64,000 bases of DNA from Prionace glauca (GCA_037974335.1 CM075755.1:9612284-9676283); one strand, 5' to 3'; shown: positions 10,985-22,849, counted from the stretch's first letter. Numbers and translations: made by a program. The notes: generated by a model not told the origin, from the letters alone.

Positions 10985-12630
10985 CCTTCTCCAGGAGCAC
11001 TGCTCGTCATAATGGATGTCCCGACAGTCTACACTAGTGTCCCTCACGACAATGACAACTGCCTCAGTACTCAGTGCCAACAACTGCCAATCTCCAGACA
11101 CAATTCTACAATCCGTCTGCTTCATCCTGGACTACCTTGAACAACCAGTTCTTCATCCAGAACAGCAATGGGGACCAAATTCACATCTCAATATGCCAAC
11201 ATCGTCATGCACAGGTTTGAACAAGACCTCTTCACTGCACAGGACCTTCAGCCGATGCTACATACTAGATACATCAATGACATTTTCTTCCTTTGGAGTC
11301 ATGGCAAACAATCATTGAAACAACTATATGATGATATCAACAAGTTCCATCCCACCATCAGACTCACCATGGACTAATATCCATAGTCGGTTGCATTCTT
11401 GGGCACATGCATCTCCATCAAGTGCAGTCACCTCAGCACTTCACTGTACCGCAAGCCCACAGATTACCTCACAATGTTCCATTTCTCCAGCTTCCACCCT
11501 AAATACATTAAAGAAGCCATTCCCTACAGACAAGCCCTCCGTATACACAAGATCTGCCCAGATGGGGAGGAATATAATAGACACTGAAAGACACCCTCAT
11601 AAGAATAGGCTATGGTGCTCAACTCATCGAGCAATAGTTTTAATGCACCACAGCGAAACACCACACCTACCTCCTCAGAAGACAAACACGGGACGTAGCG
11701 GACAGAGTACCCTTTGTCGTCCAGTATTCCTCGAAGCTGAGAAGCTACAACATCTTCTTCAGAGCCTTCAACCCGTCATTGATGAAGATGAACATTGTGC
11801 CAATGCCATCCCCACACTCCCACTACTTGCCTTCAAACAATCGCGCAACCTTAAACAGACCATTGTATGCAGCAAAAACCCAGCCTTCAGGAGAACGGTT
11901 ACCACACACCACATAACCCTGCTACAGCAACCCCCGCAAGACATGCCGATTCATCAACACGGATGCCATCATCTCACATGAGAACACCATCCACCAGGTA
12001 CACGGTACATACTCTTGTGACTTGTTGAGGTAGACAACGTTGTCTACCTGATACGCCGCAGGGAAGGGTGTCCAGAGGCATGGTACATTGGGGAGACCAT
12101 GCAGACGCTACGACAATGGATGAATGAACACCGCTCGACAATCAGCAGGCAGCAGTGTTCCCTTCCTGTTGGCGAACACTTCAGCACTCAGGGTATTCAG
12201 CCTCTGGTCTTCAGGTAAACATTCTCCAAGGTGACCTTCAAAACACACAACGCAGAATCACCGAACAGAAAGTGATAGCCAAGTTCCGCACATATGAGGA
12301 CGGACTCAACCAGAACCTTGGATTCATGTCATACTACGTGTAACCCCCTTGATTTGCCTGGGCTTGCAAAATCTTACTAACTGTCCTGGCTGGAGACAAT
12401 TCACACTCTTTATACTGTGCCTAACCCTCTCTCCACTCACATTGTTTGAACCTGTAAGGGCTTGATTACCCGTTAAGACTGGCATTCTGACTATTACCTT
12501 GTAATTGAGTTTGTGTCTATATATGCCCTGTTTGTGAAGCCAATTCTCCACTCATCTGATGAAGGAGCAGTGCTCCGAAAGCTTGTGTTAGCAGATAAAC
12601 CTGTTGGAATTTAACCTGATGTTGTGAAAC
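10985..12630 (+). mobile_element. Neptune-like Penelope element, right arm
   Basis: Plus strand, head-to-head with the left arm. It has the RT palm (VIMDVPTVYTSVPHD; motif C as YINDIFFLW, with Asn where Asp is usual), the linker (IKEAIPYRQALRIHKIC, IPTLPLLAFKQSRNLKQTI), a decayed GIY-YIG region to 12343 and a 3' tail ending 'ttaacctgatgttgtgaaac'. Several frame breaks are present. Confidence 0.85.
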
Positions 12631-12670
12631 TTCTTACTTAAGGGCATTTTAAAAGAGAAGTCACTGAAGC

Positions 12671-12800
12671 ATAGAATCATAGAATCCATAGAGTGCAAAA
12701 AGCCTGCTCTGACAACAATCCCACTGATGTCCTATCCCCGTAACCCAGCATATCTTCTCTGTTAATCCCCTGACACTAAGGGGCAATTGATCATGGCCAA
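12671..12800 (-). mobile_element. SINE-1, 3' half, split by a CR1
   Basis: The tail-side half of a minus-strand SINE-1. The head half is at 15725-15867. The CR1 at 12801-15724 separates them. Confidence 0.8.
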
Positions 12801-15724
12801 TGATCAATTGGCCAGGGAGGTTAGACAGGGGGTGGAGAAGGGAAATGCCCAGACTGAGGGGCTGAAGTGTGTATATTTTAATGCAAGGAGTATAGTAAAT
12901 AAGGTAGATGAGCTTAGGGCGTGGATAGCTGCTTGGGAATGTGATGTGGTGGCCATTACGGAGACTTGGATGTCTCAGGGACAGGACTGGGTACTTCAGG
13001 TGCCAGGATTCAGATGTTTCAGGAAGGACAGGGAGGCTGGCAGAAGAGATGGTGGAGTGGCACTGTTAATCAGGGACAGTGTCATGGCTGCAGAGAAAGA
13101 GGATGCCGTGGAGGGACTTTCTACAGAGTCTCTGTGGGTGGAAGTTACGAACAGCAAAGGGTCGAAAACTTTGCTGGGTGTATTCTATAGGCCGCCCAAT
13201 AGTGACAGGGAAGTTGAAGTGCAGATAGGGAACCAGATTCTGGAGAAATGTATTAAAAACAGAGTTGTCGTGATGGGAGACTTCAATTTCCCAAACATCG
13301 ACTGGAATATCCCTAGAGTAAGGGGTTTGGCTGGAGAGGAGTTTGTTAGGTGTGTTCAGGAAGGTTTCCTGACACAGTATGTGGACAAGCCTACGAGGGG
13401 AGAGGCAGTACTTGACCTGGTACTGGCGAATGAACCAGGGCAGGTGATGGATCTCTCGGTAGGAGAGCATCTTGGGAATGGTGACCATAATTCTATCTCC
13501 TTCACAATTGCATTGGAACGAGATAGGATCAGACAGGCTAGGAAGGTGTTTGTCTGGAGTAAGGGGAGATACGAAGAAGTCAGGAAGTTACTTGGACAAA
13601 TAAACTGGAAGGAGGCATTCTTAGGGAAAAGTACCGAAGGAAGGTGGCGGATATTCAAGGAATGTTTGTCTGGCGCTCTGCATGACAATGTTCCGATAAG
13701 GCAAGGGGGTTTTGGTAGGTCGCAGGAACCGTGGTGCACGAAGGCTGTGTTGAACCTAGTCAGGAGGAAAAGGAAGGTGTACAAAAGGTTCAGGGAACTA
13801 GGAGAGGTTAAGGATCTTGAAGAATATAAGGACTGTAGAAAGGAGGTTAAAAGGGAAATTAGGAGAGCCAGAAGGGGTCATGAGAAGACCTTGGCGGGTA
13901 AGATTAAGGAAAATCCCAAGGCCTTCTATAAGTATGTGAAAGGTAAAAGGGTGAGAAGGGAAAGGATAGGACCTATAAAAGATGAAGGGGGAAAGGTCTG
14001 TGTAGAACCAGAAGAAATGGCGGAGGTGCTTAATGAGTACTTTGCATCAGTATTCACAGTGGAAGCTGATTTGGGAGATCTTGCTATGGACTTGCAGCAG
14101 GTGGAAAAGATTGAGTACGTGGACATTAAGGAGGAGGATGTGTTAGAACTTTTGAATTCTATCAAGGTAGATAAGTCACCGGGACCAGATGGGATGTACC
14201 CCAGGATACTGTGGGAGGCCAGGGAAGTGATTGCAGAGCCCTTGGCGATGATCTTTGCGTCATCAATGGAGACGGGAGAGGTTCCGGAAGATTGGAGGAT
14301 TGCGGATGTAGTCCCTATTTTCAAGAAAGGGAACAGAGATAGCCCGGGAAATTACCGCCCGGTGAGTCTGACCTCAGTGGTTGGTAAGCTGATGGAGAGG
14401 CTTCTGAGGGACAAGATTTACGAGCATTTGGAGAGGTTTGACATGATCAGGAATAGTCAGCATGGATTTGTCAAGGGCAGGTCGTGCCTTACGAGCCTAG
14501 TTGAGTTCTTCGATAATGTGACTGAACACATTGACGAAGGAAGTGCCGTGGACGTAGTGTACATGGACTTCAGCAAGGCTTTTGATAAGGTCCCCCATGC
14601 AAGACTTCTTGAGAAGGTGAGAGGGCATGGGATCCAAGGGCCTTTGGCCTTGTGGATCCAGAACTGGCTTGCCTGCAGAAAGCAGAGAGTGGTTGTGGAT
14701 GGGTCTTTTTCGGAATGGACGTCAGTCACCAGTGGGGTGCCCCAGGGATCTGTTCTGGGACCCTTGCTGTTTGTCATTTTCATAAATGACCTGGATGAGG
14801 AAGTGGAGGGATGGGTTAGCAAGTTCGCTGATGACACGAAGGTCGGCGGTGTTGTGGATGGTCTGGAAGGATGTCAAAAGTTGCAGCAGGATATAGATAG
14901 GATGCAGGAATGGGCGGAGAAGTGGCAGATGGACTTCAATGCGGATAAATGTGTAGTCGTCCATTTCGGCAGAACCAACGGGATGAACGAGTACACTATT
15001 AAGGGCAGGGATCTTAGTAGCGTTGAAGAGCAGAAGGATCTCGGGGTCCGGGTTCACAGGACTCTTAAATCGGCCTCGCAGGTGGAGGAGGTGGTCAAGA
15101 AGGCGTATGGTGTACTGGCCTTCATTAATCGAGGGATTGAGTTTAGGAGTCGGGAGGTAATGCTGCAACTTTACAGGACCCCCGTCAGGCCTCATTTGGA
15201 GTACTGTGCGCAGCTCTGGTCGCCTCACTATAGGAAAGACGTAGAAGCTATTGAAAGGGTGCAGAGGAGATTTACAAGGATGTTGCCTGGACTGGGAGGC
15301 ATGCCTTATGAAGATAGGTTGAGGGAGCTGGGACTCTTTTCCCTGGAGAGGCGAAGGTTGAGAGGCGACCTGATAGAAGTTTATAAAATGTTGAGAGGAA
15401 TAGATAGGGTGGACTCTCAGAGGCTATTTCCCCGGGTTGAAATGGTCGCTACGAGAGGACACAGATTTAAGGTGCGGGGAGGGAAGTACAGAGGTGATGT
15501 TAGGGGTAAGTTTTTCACTCAGAGGGTGGTGAGTGAATGGAATCGGCTGCCGTCGTCGGTGGTGGAGGCGAACTCGCTGGGGTCTTTTAAAAGACTTCTG
15601 GATGAGTATATGGGGTTTAATGGGATTGGGGGTTATAGATAGGTCTATAGATTGGTGGGGTTGATGCGATCGGCGCAACTCGAGGGCCGAAGGGCCTGTT
15701 TGTGCTGTAATGTTCTATGTTCTA
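12801..15724 (+). mobile_element. CR1 LINE with a 951-codon uninterrupted ORF2
   Basis: Open from about 12787 to 15642. Order: AP endonuclease (LKCVYFNARSIVNKVDELRA, AITETWMS, VMGDFNFPNIDW, DHNSISF), then reverse transcriptase (KSPGPDGMYPRIL, FKKGNRDSPGNYRPVSLTSV, DFSKAFDKVPH, SGVPQGSVLGPLLF, KFADDTKVGG), then the CR1 C-terminal region (FTRMLPGLGGMPYEDRL, RFFxQRVV-like FFTQRVVSEWNRLP). The catalytic FADD is intact. The 3' end is 'aatgttctatgttctaa', the CR1 tail type. No ORF1 precedes it, so it is 5'-truncated but encodes a complete endonuclease-RT and looks young. Confidence 0.95.
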
Positions 15725-15867
15725 ATCTTTGGACTTAGTGGGAGGAAACCGGAGCACCCGGAGGAAATCCACACCGACAAGGGGAGAAGGTGCAAACTCC
15801 ACACAGACAATGACCCAAGCCAGGAATTCACTGGAGCTGTTAACCACTGTGCCACCGTGCCCCACAT
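15725..15867 (-). mobile_element. SINE-1, tRNA-like head half
   Basis: Continuation of the SINE at 12671, from 'aatctttggacttagtggga' to the inverted box A (ctgttaaccactgtgcc). A short part of the SINE body is missing at the CR1 insertion point. Confidence 0.8.
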
Positions 15868-16073
15868 ACAGATGAATTAGTAGCAGAAGTGACCGCAGAT
15901 GCCTCTGCTGCCTCTGCCCCCACCAAACCTCCTCACCCCAATCACAGTCTATATGATTCCATATAAATCCCTGCCCCGAGTCTCGATAGACTCTTCTCCC
16001 CGTACCGGCTTGATTTTAGCGTGCATGCACTACCCCACACTGCAACCCCAGCTCAGGTGGTCTGTATACTCAC

Positions 16074-16321
16074 ATGCCATGTTTGATGTCATTGGACCCA
16101 TAGCCTTTAGCATTCACAGCGGCAGATATGATCACAATCAGCGCCGGGCACCCATACCCGATGGGGTATATGAATCTCCTCCGAATGACCCGGACACGGG
16201 AGAAGTTCACCACCTTGAGGTTCAGCACCATGAGACAGAGCTGGACAGATTCGAGACACATCCAGGCAAAGGCTGCCAGCAACAAGAAATGTAAAGTGCC
16301 AGCGATGATACCACAGAAAAT
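16074..16321 (-). CDS. ADGRE-like exon: TM3-ICL2-TM4
   Basis: Exon of 248 nt, phase 0 in and 2 out, acceptor 'cacattttag', donor CAT|GTGAGT. It begins IFCGIIAGTLHFLLLAAFAW (TM3, including the Cys that pairs with ECL2), continues MCLESVQLCLMVLNLKVVNF, a basic loop R-V-I-R-R-R, then TM4 as YPIGYGCPALIVIISAAVNA and KGYGSNDIKHG. The L-K-V-V-N-(F/Y) and A-K-G-Y-G segments are close to EMR1/EMR2. A truncated CR1 LINE occupies most of the intron between this exon and the TM1-TM2 exon. Confidence 0.94.
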
Positions 16322-16431
16322 CTAAAATGTGACAGTAAAAATTCATTTCAATAAATTACAGGGTTGTTATCACTGGGACCTTGGCAAGTGCAATGGGCGT
16401 GTTCCCCTTCTACTCTAATTGTCTTGTAGCA

Positions 16432-16552
16432 GCATGGTGGCACAGTGATTAGCATCGTTACCTCACAGTGCCACGGACTCTGGTTCGATTCGCAACTTAG
16501 GTCATTGTTTGTGCAGAGTCTGCATGTTCTCCCCGTGTCTGCGTGGTTTCCT
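16432..16552 (+). mobile_element. SINE-1 head fragment
   Basis: Box A (cagtgattagcatcg) and box B (ggttcgattcg), then truncated at a LINE junction. Confidence 0.8.
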
Positions 16553-17862
16553 AACTAACCTCCCATGAGGGACCTTATCAAAGGCCTTTCTGAAATCCAG
16601 GCAGACAACATCCACCGCCTTCCCTTCATCCACTTTCCTGGTAACCTTCTCGAAAAACTCTAATAGATTGGTGAAACATGATCTACCACACACAAAGCCA
16701 TGTTGACTTTCCCTAATAAGTCCCTCTATCCAAATATTTGTCGATCCTACCCCTTACAACACTTTTCAATAACTTGCCCACCACTGATGTCAAACTTACT
16801 GGCCTGTAATTTCCCGGATTTCTTTTGGAACCTTTTTTAAACAATGGAACAACATGAACCACCCTCCAATCATCTGGAACCTCCCCTGTGCATACTGACA
16901 TTTTAAATATGTCTGCCAGGGCCCCTGCAAGTTCATTACTAGCCTCCCTCAAGGTCTGTGGGAATACCCTGTCTGGACCTGGGGATTTATCCACTCTGAT
17001 TTACCTCAAGGCAGCCAGCACCTCCCCTTTAATCTGTAAAGGTTCCATGAGCTCCCTATCTGTTTGCCCAATTTCCGTAGACTCCATGCCCGTTTCCTCA
17101 GTAAATACGGATGCAAAAAACCCATTTAGTATCTCCCCCATCTGTTTTGGTTCCATACACAGTCTACCACTCTGGTCTTCTAGAGGACCAATTTTATCCC
17201 TCATTATCCTTTTGCTCCTAACATACCTATAGAAGCTCTTTGGATTTTCCTTCACTCTGTCTGCCAAAGCAACCTCATGCTTTCTTTTAGCTCCTGATTT
17301 CTCTCTTAAGTAGCTTCTTGCATTTTTTGTACTCCTCGAGCATCTGATCTGTTCCTTGCTGCTTGTACATTTCATACAACTCTCTCTTCCTCTTAATCAG
17401 TGTTACAATCTCCCTTGAGAACTAAAGTTCCTTTTCCTATTTACTTTGCATTTAATCCTGACAGGAACATACAAACTCTGCACTCTCAAAATTTCTTCTT
17501 TCAAGGCCTCCCACTTTCCATTTACGTCCTTACCAGACAATAGCCTGTGCCAATCCACACTTCCCAGATCCCTTCTCATTTCTTCAAATTTGGCCTTTTT
17601 CCAGTTCAGATCTTCAACCCGAGGACCAGATCTATCCTCATCCATGATCAGGTTGAAACTAATGGCGTTATGATCACTGGATCCAAAGTGTTCCCTCACG
17701 CTCACATCCATCACCTGCCCTAACTCATTTCCCAATAGGAGATCCAATATCGCATCCTCTCTAGTTGACACCTCTATATACTGATGTTGAAAATTCTCCT
17801 GAACACATTTAACAAACTCTAACCTTTAACAGGATGCGAGTCCCAATCTATATGTGGAAATT
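16553..17862 (-). mobile_element. CR1 LINE internal fragment, both ends missing
   Basis: Minus strand. Endonuclease end (FPHIDWDSH, ILDLLLGNELGQVMD, DHNAISF), linker (KENPKSFYRYVRSKRIMRDK) and RT (MDKSPGPDRVFPQTLREASN, FKKGSKRNPGNYRPVSLTSV, DFRKAFDKVPHGRL). It has several frame breaks. Its 5' edge lies about 50 bp from the donor of the TM1-TM2 exon. Confidence 0.9.
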
Positions 17863-17913
17863 CAGATTTTAAATTTGATCGTTGGTAAGATATCGTCCGC
17901 GAAGTGATCTTAC

Positions 17914-18117
17914 CGTATCTTTTTTGACCTCCATTGCTATCAAAAACAGCAGTTCCGCCAGGAACAAGTTCAGGCACAGGTGTGTTCGGATGGTGGTGTT
18001 CAGGCTCTGAATAGACTGGCAATAGAGGAAGGTTGCTATGGACATGAGTAGGCACAGCAAGGATATGGGCAGTACGATTAAGGTGATCCAGTGGAGAACG
18101 GCTTTGTGGATTGGATT
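17914..18117 (-). CDS. ADGRE-like exon: TM1-TM2
   Basis: Exon of 204 nt (68 codons), phase 0-0, acceptor 'ttactctgtag', donor ACG|GTAAGA. It reads NPIHKAVLHWITLIVLPISL, LCLLMSIATFLYCQSIQSLN, TTIRTHLCLNLFLAELLFLI and AMEVKKDT. The T-x-I-x-x-H-L-C-L-N-L-F-L-A-E-L-L-F-L pattern is the hallmark ICL1-TM2 of ADGRE/ADGRL receptors. It joins the GPS exon in frame, so the tethered agonist runs directly into TM1. Confidence 0.95.
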
Positions 18118-18194
18118 CTACAGAGTAATGGAAACAATGGAAAACAAATTAAATATTGCCAAGGGATTACTCCGTATGAGTTAGTCATGTTTTC

Positions 18195-18290
18195 ACACAC
18201 ACACACACACGCATTCAAACATACACATGCACACACATACATGCACGCACACATTCTCTCACAATCTCACACACACTCAAGGCAATGTGC
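18195..18290. repeat. (CA)n microsatellite
   Basis: Short CA/CATA-rich run. Confidence 0.85.
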
Positions 18291-18344
18291 CAGTCTGCTA
18301 TTGCAATATCCACTGGATCTGATGATCAATATTTTGTGTATATG

Positions 18345-18790
18345 ATTTTTTTTTTAATTTAGTTCATTCAGAGGATGTGGGTGTCACTGAATGGGCCAGC
18401 ATTTTTTTATCGTCCTTTCCTAAATATCCATCTCAGGAGGCATGATGTGGAGATACCAGCATTGGACTGGGGTGGGCACAGTAACAAGTCTCTCACAACA
18501 CCAGGTTAAAGTCCATCAGGTTTATTTGGAATTTTGGAGCGCTGCTCCTTCATCAGGTGAGTGGGAAGTTGAGAGTCAGCCCCATTGCTGTGGCTCTGGA
18601 GTCATGTGTAGGTCAGACCGGGTAAGGACGGCAGATTTCCTTCCCTAAAGGACATTAGTGAACCAGATGAGTTTTTACAACAATTGACAATGGTTTCATA
18701 GTTATCAGGAGACTTTTTTAATTCCAAATTTTTATTCAATTCAAATTTCACCATCTGCCGTGATGGGATTTGAACCTAGTCCACGGAACA
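18345..18790 (-). mobile_element. SINE-2 interrupted by a Penelope 3' tail
   Basis: A minus-strand SINE-2 (edges 'gtgggtgtcactgaatgggc' and 'gatgggatttgaacctagtc') with a 130-bp Penelope tail inserted at about 18440-18570 (tggactggggtgggcacag, aacaccaggttaaagtccat). Confidence 0.75.
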
Positions 18791-18814
18791 TTGTCTGTAT
18801 GAATGAGAAAGTGA

Positions 18815-19045
18815 GACAATTTTTTGTGTGTTTGTGTGTGTGTGTGAGAATATATGTGCATGTATGTGTGTGCATGTGTGTGTGTATGCTTGTGTATGAA
18901 TGTGTGTATGTGTGTGTGTGTGAATGTGTGTGCGTGTATGCATGCTTGTGTGTGAATATGTGTGAGTGTGTGCGTGTGTGTGTGTGTCTGTGTGTGTGTG
19001 TGTGTGCATATATGTGTGTATGAACATGTGTATTTGTCTGTGTTT
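18815..19045. repeat. (GT)n microsatellite
   Basis: 230 bp of GT with ATGT and GCGT variants. Confidence 0.93.
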
Positions 19046-19212
19046 GGAGAAAAATCAAATGACACGATATCAACAGTAAGTAATTAATATTCCCATGTGG
19101 CCATTCCTCGAATTGCAATAGGAGTTTGAGACATCCGTTATTAACGTAATAACTAATCCACAATATGTATTCTTTACATGTGTCGATTACATTTGAAATC
19201 AGTTTGCTTTAG

Positions 19213-19335
19213 TGCATGATCAATCTGTGGAAAACATTAGTTTGGCCACTAGTAGAGTATTGTGTCCAGTTCTGTGCTCCACGCTACAGGAAGCAAGTGA
19301 AGGCATTCGTAAGTGTGCAGGAAAGGTTTCCTGTC
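19213..19335 (+). mobile_element. CR1 LINE C-terminal fragment
   Basis: Encodes LWKTLVWPLVEYCVQFCAPR and YRKQVKAFVSVQERF, the CR1 V-R-P-x-L-E-Y-C-x-Q-F-W region. It ends 49 bp before the GPS exon. Confidence 0.75.
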
Positions 19336-19383
19336 ACTCCCTCTGTCCTTCCATTTGTTGGTGACAGGGAGTTTGGTTCCTAC

Positions 19384-19554
19384 CTCAATTGGGTACAGAG
19401 CCATGAGCACTGCAAAGCTGGAGAGGTGGTCACAGCTGCATTCTGCATGCGTATCATTACAAGTTGCAAGTTGGCAACCCTCTGTTGACCAATAGCCTCC
19501 TTCTGCAGATGATTTCCAAAAGACGCAAAGCCTCCGCTCACGAGTGTAGCCGTC
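19384..19554 (-). CDS. ADGRE-like exon: end of GAIN, GPS cleavage site and tethered agonist
   Basis: Exon of 171 nt (57 codons), phase 0-0, acceptor 'tttctttgctgcag', donor GAG|GTAGGA. It encodes RRLCVFWKSSAEGGYW, then GCQLATCNDTHAECSCDHL|S and SFAVLMALYPIE. The four GPS-motif cysteines, the two tryptophans (CVFW, GGYW) and the H-L|S autoproteolysis site are all present. S-F-A-V-L-M is the canonical tethered (Stachel) agonist of adhesion GPCRs. Self-cleavage in the ER is the expected family behaviour. Confidence 0.95.
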
Positions 19555-19751
19555 CTGCAGCAAAGAAACCTTTTCCAGTAAAGGTTGCAGAGATAATAAG
19601 CATGACTTGCCAAAGCGGCCACTTACTGCTCAGAATGGGCTGAAGGGTCTTTTCTGAGCTGTATCCCTCTATGACCCACTGATGTAGCAAACACACGGGA
19701 GCACCCCCTTCCAGGAAGTTCCCTTCCAGGTTGCTCATCATCCTGATTTAG

Positions 19752-20105
19752 GGTCACCAAGTCATAGAGATATCCAGCACGGAAACAGGCCCTTCGGCCC
19801 AACCCACCCATGCTGACCAAGGTTCCTAAACTGAACTAGTCCCATTTGCCTGCGTTTGGGCCCATATCCCTCTGAGCCTTTCCCATCCATCTACTTGTCC
19901 AAATGTCTTCTAAATGTTATAATTGTACCTGCCTCTACCACCTCCTCCAGCAGTTCATTCCATACACGCGACACCCCCTGTGTGAAAAAGTTGCCCCTCG
20001 GGTCCCTTTTAAATCTTTCCCCCTCACCATAAATCTATGCCCTCTAGTTTTAGATACCCCTATTAAGTCATACACCGGAATCTTATCGTCCTCCCTGCCA
20101 TGGGA
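19752..20105 (-). mobile_element. CR1-type LINE 3' end
   Basis: Reverse-complement 3' end starting 'cagcacggaaacaggccctt' on the plus strand. The minus-strand remnant encodes KTRGHRFMVRGKDLKGTRGA, the CR1 C-terminus. Confidence 0.85.
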
Positions 20106-20130
20106 ATGGTAGCGGGTGGGACACCGACCA

Positions 20131-20513
20131 AAGAACAAAGAACAAAGAAAAGTACAGCACAGGAACAGGCCCTTCGGCCCTCCAAGCCCGCACCCACCAT
20201 GCTGCCCAACTTATCTAAAACCCCCTACCTTTCCGGGGTCCATATCCCTCTATTCCAATCCTACTCATGTATTTGTCAAGATGCCCCTTAAAACTCACTA
20301 TCGTATCTGCTTCCACTACCTCCCCCGAGAACAAGTTCCAGGCACCCGCCATCCTCTGTGTAAAAAACAAATTGCCTCATACATCTCCTTTAAACCTTAA
20401 ACCTATGACCCCTAGTAATTGACTCTTCCACCCTGGGAAAAAGCTTCTGACTATCCACTCTGCCCATGTCTCTCATAACCTTGTAGACTTCTATCAGGTT
20501 TCCAAACCTCAAC
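20131..20513 (-). mobile_element. CR1-type LINE 3' end
   Basis: The tail 'caaagaacaaagaacaaag' on the plus strand followed by the reverse complement of the CR1 C-terminal region, ending at a C homopolymer (20514-20536). Confidence 0.88.
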
Positions 20514-20559
20514 ACCCCCCCCCCCCCCCCCCCCCGCCCCCCTCAACCTCCCACCATGC

Positions 20560-20820
20560 AAAGATCCAGTGGCCTCTGGCAGGATTTTCTGACTTTGGGG
20601 CGAGTGTGGCCAGAAAATCCCACTTGGAAATATATTGGCCATTCCTTCACTGTGGTTCAGACAAAATCCTGGAACTTCCTCCCAAACGGCACTGTGGGTG
20701 TACCTACACCACAAAGACTGCAGTGTTTCAAGATGATGGCTTACCACCACCTTCTTAGGGGCAATTAGAGATGGGCAATAAATGCTGGCCTGGCTAGCGA
20801 TTCCCATATCCCATGAAGAA
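20560..20820 (-). mobile_element. LINE-derived dispersed repeat (family V)
   Basis: The plus strand reads 'ccattccttcactgtggttc' and ends with 'gggcaataaatgctggcctg'. The same family is longer at 55650, 59425 and 61178, where one strand encodes a degraded SFTVAGSKFWNSLPNSIVG-type LINE C-terminus. Confidence 0.6.
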
Positions 20821-21084
20821 TTTTGTTCGTAAAAATCAACTGAACTCAAACTGGACTCCTCTGGTCCCACTGTAGCTTGGAGGGTAGGCGAGTGTAATTT
20901 GTGATGAGGATAGTTATGGAACTTATCTATTCACAAGGCTTTCAGGGCAGTTGCTTTTCCTACAAACACGGACACAAAGCCTTAGCATCTCACGCAAGCT
21001 CATTGCAAGGCTGCCTCACTAAAATTAAATTCCCCTCTTTCAAGTTTAGATACCCCCACCAGCAAGAAACTAGAGCATTCACTT

Positions 21085-21228
21085 TCACAACTCTGCACAA
21101 GTAACAATACATTCTGCACTCTCCCCTTTCCTTCTCTATGAATGGTATTTTTTGTCTGTATTGAGCACAAGAAACAATACTTTTCACTGTATGCTAATAC
21201 ATGTGACAATACTAAATCAAATCAAATT
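21085..21228 (+). mobile_element. L2-like LINE 3' tail
   Basis: The 3' end with 'caagaaacaatacttttcac' and terminal 'aaatcaaatcaaatta'. Confidence 0.75.
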
Positions 21229-21231
21229 AGG

Positions 21232-21740
21232 GAAAGGCGATAGCCTAGTGGTATTATCGCTAGCTCATTAATCCAGACACTCAGCCAATAAGACATAGAA
21301 CATGGAAAAGTACAGCACATCAGGCCCTTCGGCCCTCAATGTTGTGCTGAACTATGTCCAAATCCAAGATCAAGCTACCCCACTCTCCATAATTCTGGTG
21401 TGCTCCATGTGCCTATCCAATAACCGCTTGAAAGTTCCTAAAGTGTCCGACTCCACTATCACAGCAGCTGATGTTCTGGGGGGCCAGGGTTCGAATCCCA
21501 CCACAGCAGATGGTGGAATTTGAATTCAATTAAAATATGTGGAATTAAGAATCTACTGATGACCATTGTTGGTTGTTGGAAAAACCCATCTGGTTCACTA
21601 ATGTTCTTTCGGGAAGGAAATCTGCCAGCCTTACCTGGTCTGGCCTACATGTGATTCTCAACTGCCCTCGGATAACTCGGGACGAGCAACGAATGCTGGC
21701 CAATCAATGAAGCCCATGTCCCACGCCTGAACAAAATAAA
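21232..21740 (+). mobile_element. SINE-2 split by a CR1 3' end
   Basis: Head at 21232-21290, a minus-strand CR1 3' end at 21291-21465 (gacatagaacatggaaaagt), then SINE-2 body from 'gttctggggggccagggttc' to about 21740. Confidence 0.75.
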
Positions 21741-21829
21741 AATAAATCAAGAAGTGGGGTGCAGCTGGTGAGGTCAGCTTCTTCAACGATCGATAATACA
21801 TTGTCTTCTCCGGGATATGCCTACCTCAC

Positions 21830-22055
21830 AGGAACACAAAGAATAGAGGCAGGAATATGTCACCAGGCCCTTTGAGCCTGCCCCACATTCAATACCATCA
21901 TGGCTGATCCATACCAGCCTCAGCTCCTTCTCTGTGCCATTTCCCCGTACCCCTCTATTCCTCAATCTACCAAATATTTATCCACCTCCACTTTAAATAC
22001 TTCTAATGATCCAGCCTCCACCACCCTTTGGGGCAGAGAATTCCAGAGGTTCACT
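21830..22055 (-). mobile_element. CR1-type LINE 3' fragment
   Basis: Plus strand 'gcaggaatatgtcaccaggc' and 'atcatggctgatccatacca', the inverted CR1 3' end. Confidence 0.75.
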
Positions 22056-22849
22056 AGCTCTGCCAGAAGAAATTAAACAGATTTTCCTATTGCTGTTTGC
22101 AAGAGCTTGCTGTGAGTAAATTGGCTGCTGCTTTTTCTAAATTACTGCAGCATCCCCACTGATTCTGACATCTCCGCTACCATTTTAAATATCTCACAGA
22201 GCTCAATGGACCTTTCCACGGTCTGACCCTCGCTTGTTCTGATTCCCATGGTGGGCAGGGCAGTAAAATTCCAACCCAAGGGTCAGAGAGCAGAGTGTGG
22301 CCTGAGGAGTTCGGGGGGGTGAGGCGGGGGCGGGGGTGGGGGGGGACCAGAAACGATCTTGTTGTCGGAGTGGGGAAGAGTAGAATGGATGCAGTGGCTG
22401 GGTAGAAGATGCAGAGCCCCCAAGTCACCCAAACTCTGAAGAGGTTTTCGGTTTGAGACTGCCCCACCCGCCCAGCTCCAAGATCAATATTGGTAACTTT
22501 TTCTACTTGGCACCTTGCTCCAATCAGCGCTCGCCAGCCTGAAAATTGAGGCTGGGTTGGGTGGGTGGGATCCTGGGGGGGATACCCAAGATCCATGCAA
22601 TCTGCCTCTCTCCTCTCTGCCTCAGAATCCAAGGGGAGAGGGTGGGGAGAACGGTCTACGTTTTGTGCGCTGCAAGTGCTTTAGGTGCATGCTGAGGTTC
22701 TGGTCCCTTTTCCCTGATGTTAAGCAAGCCCTGGGCTGTAACTTCAGTTGTAAGACCATCTTGTCTGAAATGCAACACCACTAATAGTGCAGCAATGGTC
22801 TGGGAATATCTTGATTTTTTAAAAAATTGTTATTAGTCCTTGATCATTC
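22056..22849. other. No gene seen
   Basis: Contains a G-rich stretch (22310-22345). No coding pattern or recognised repeat. Confidence 0.4.
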
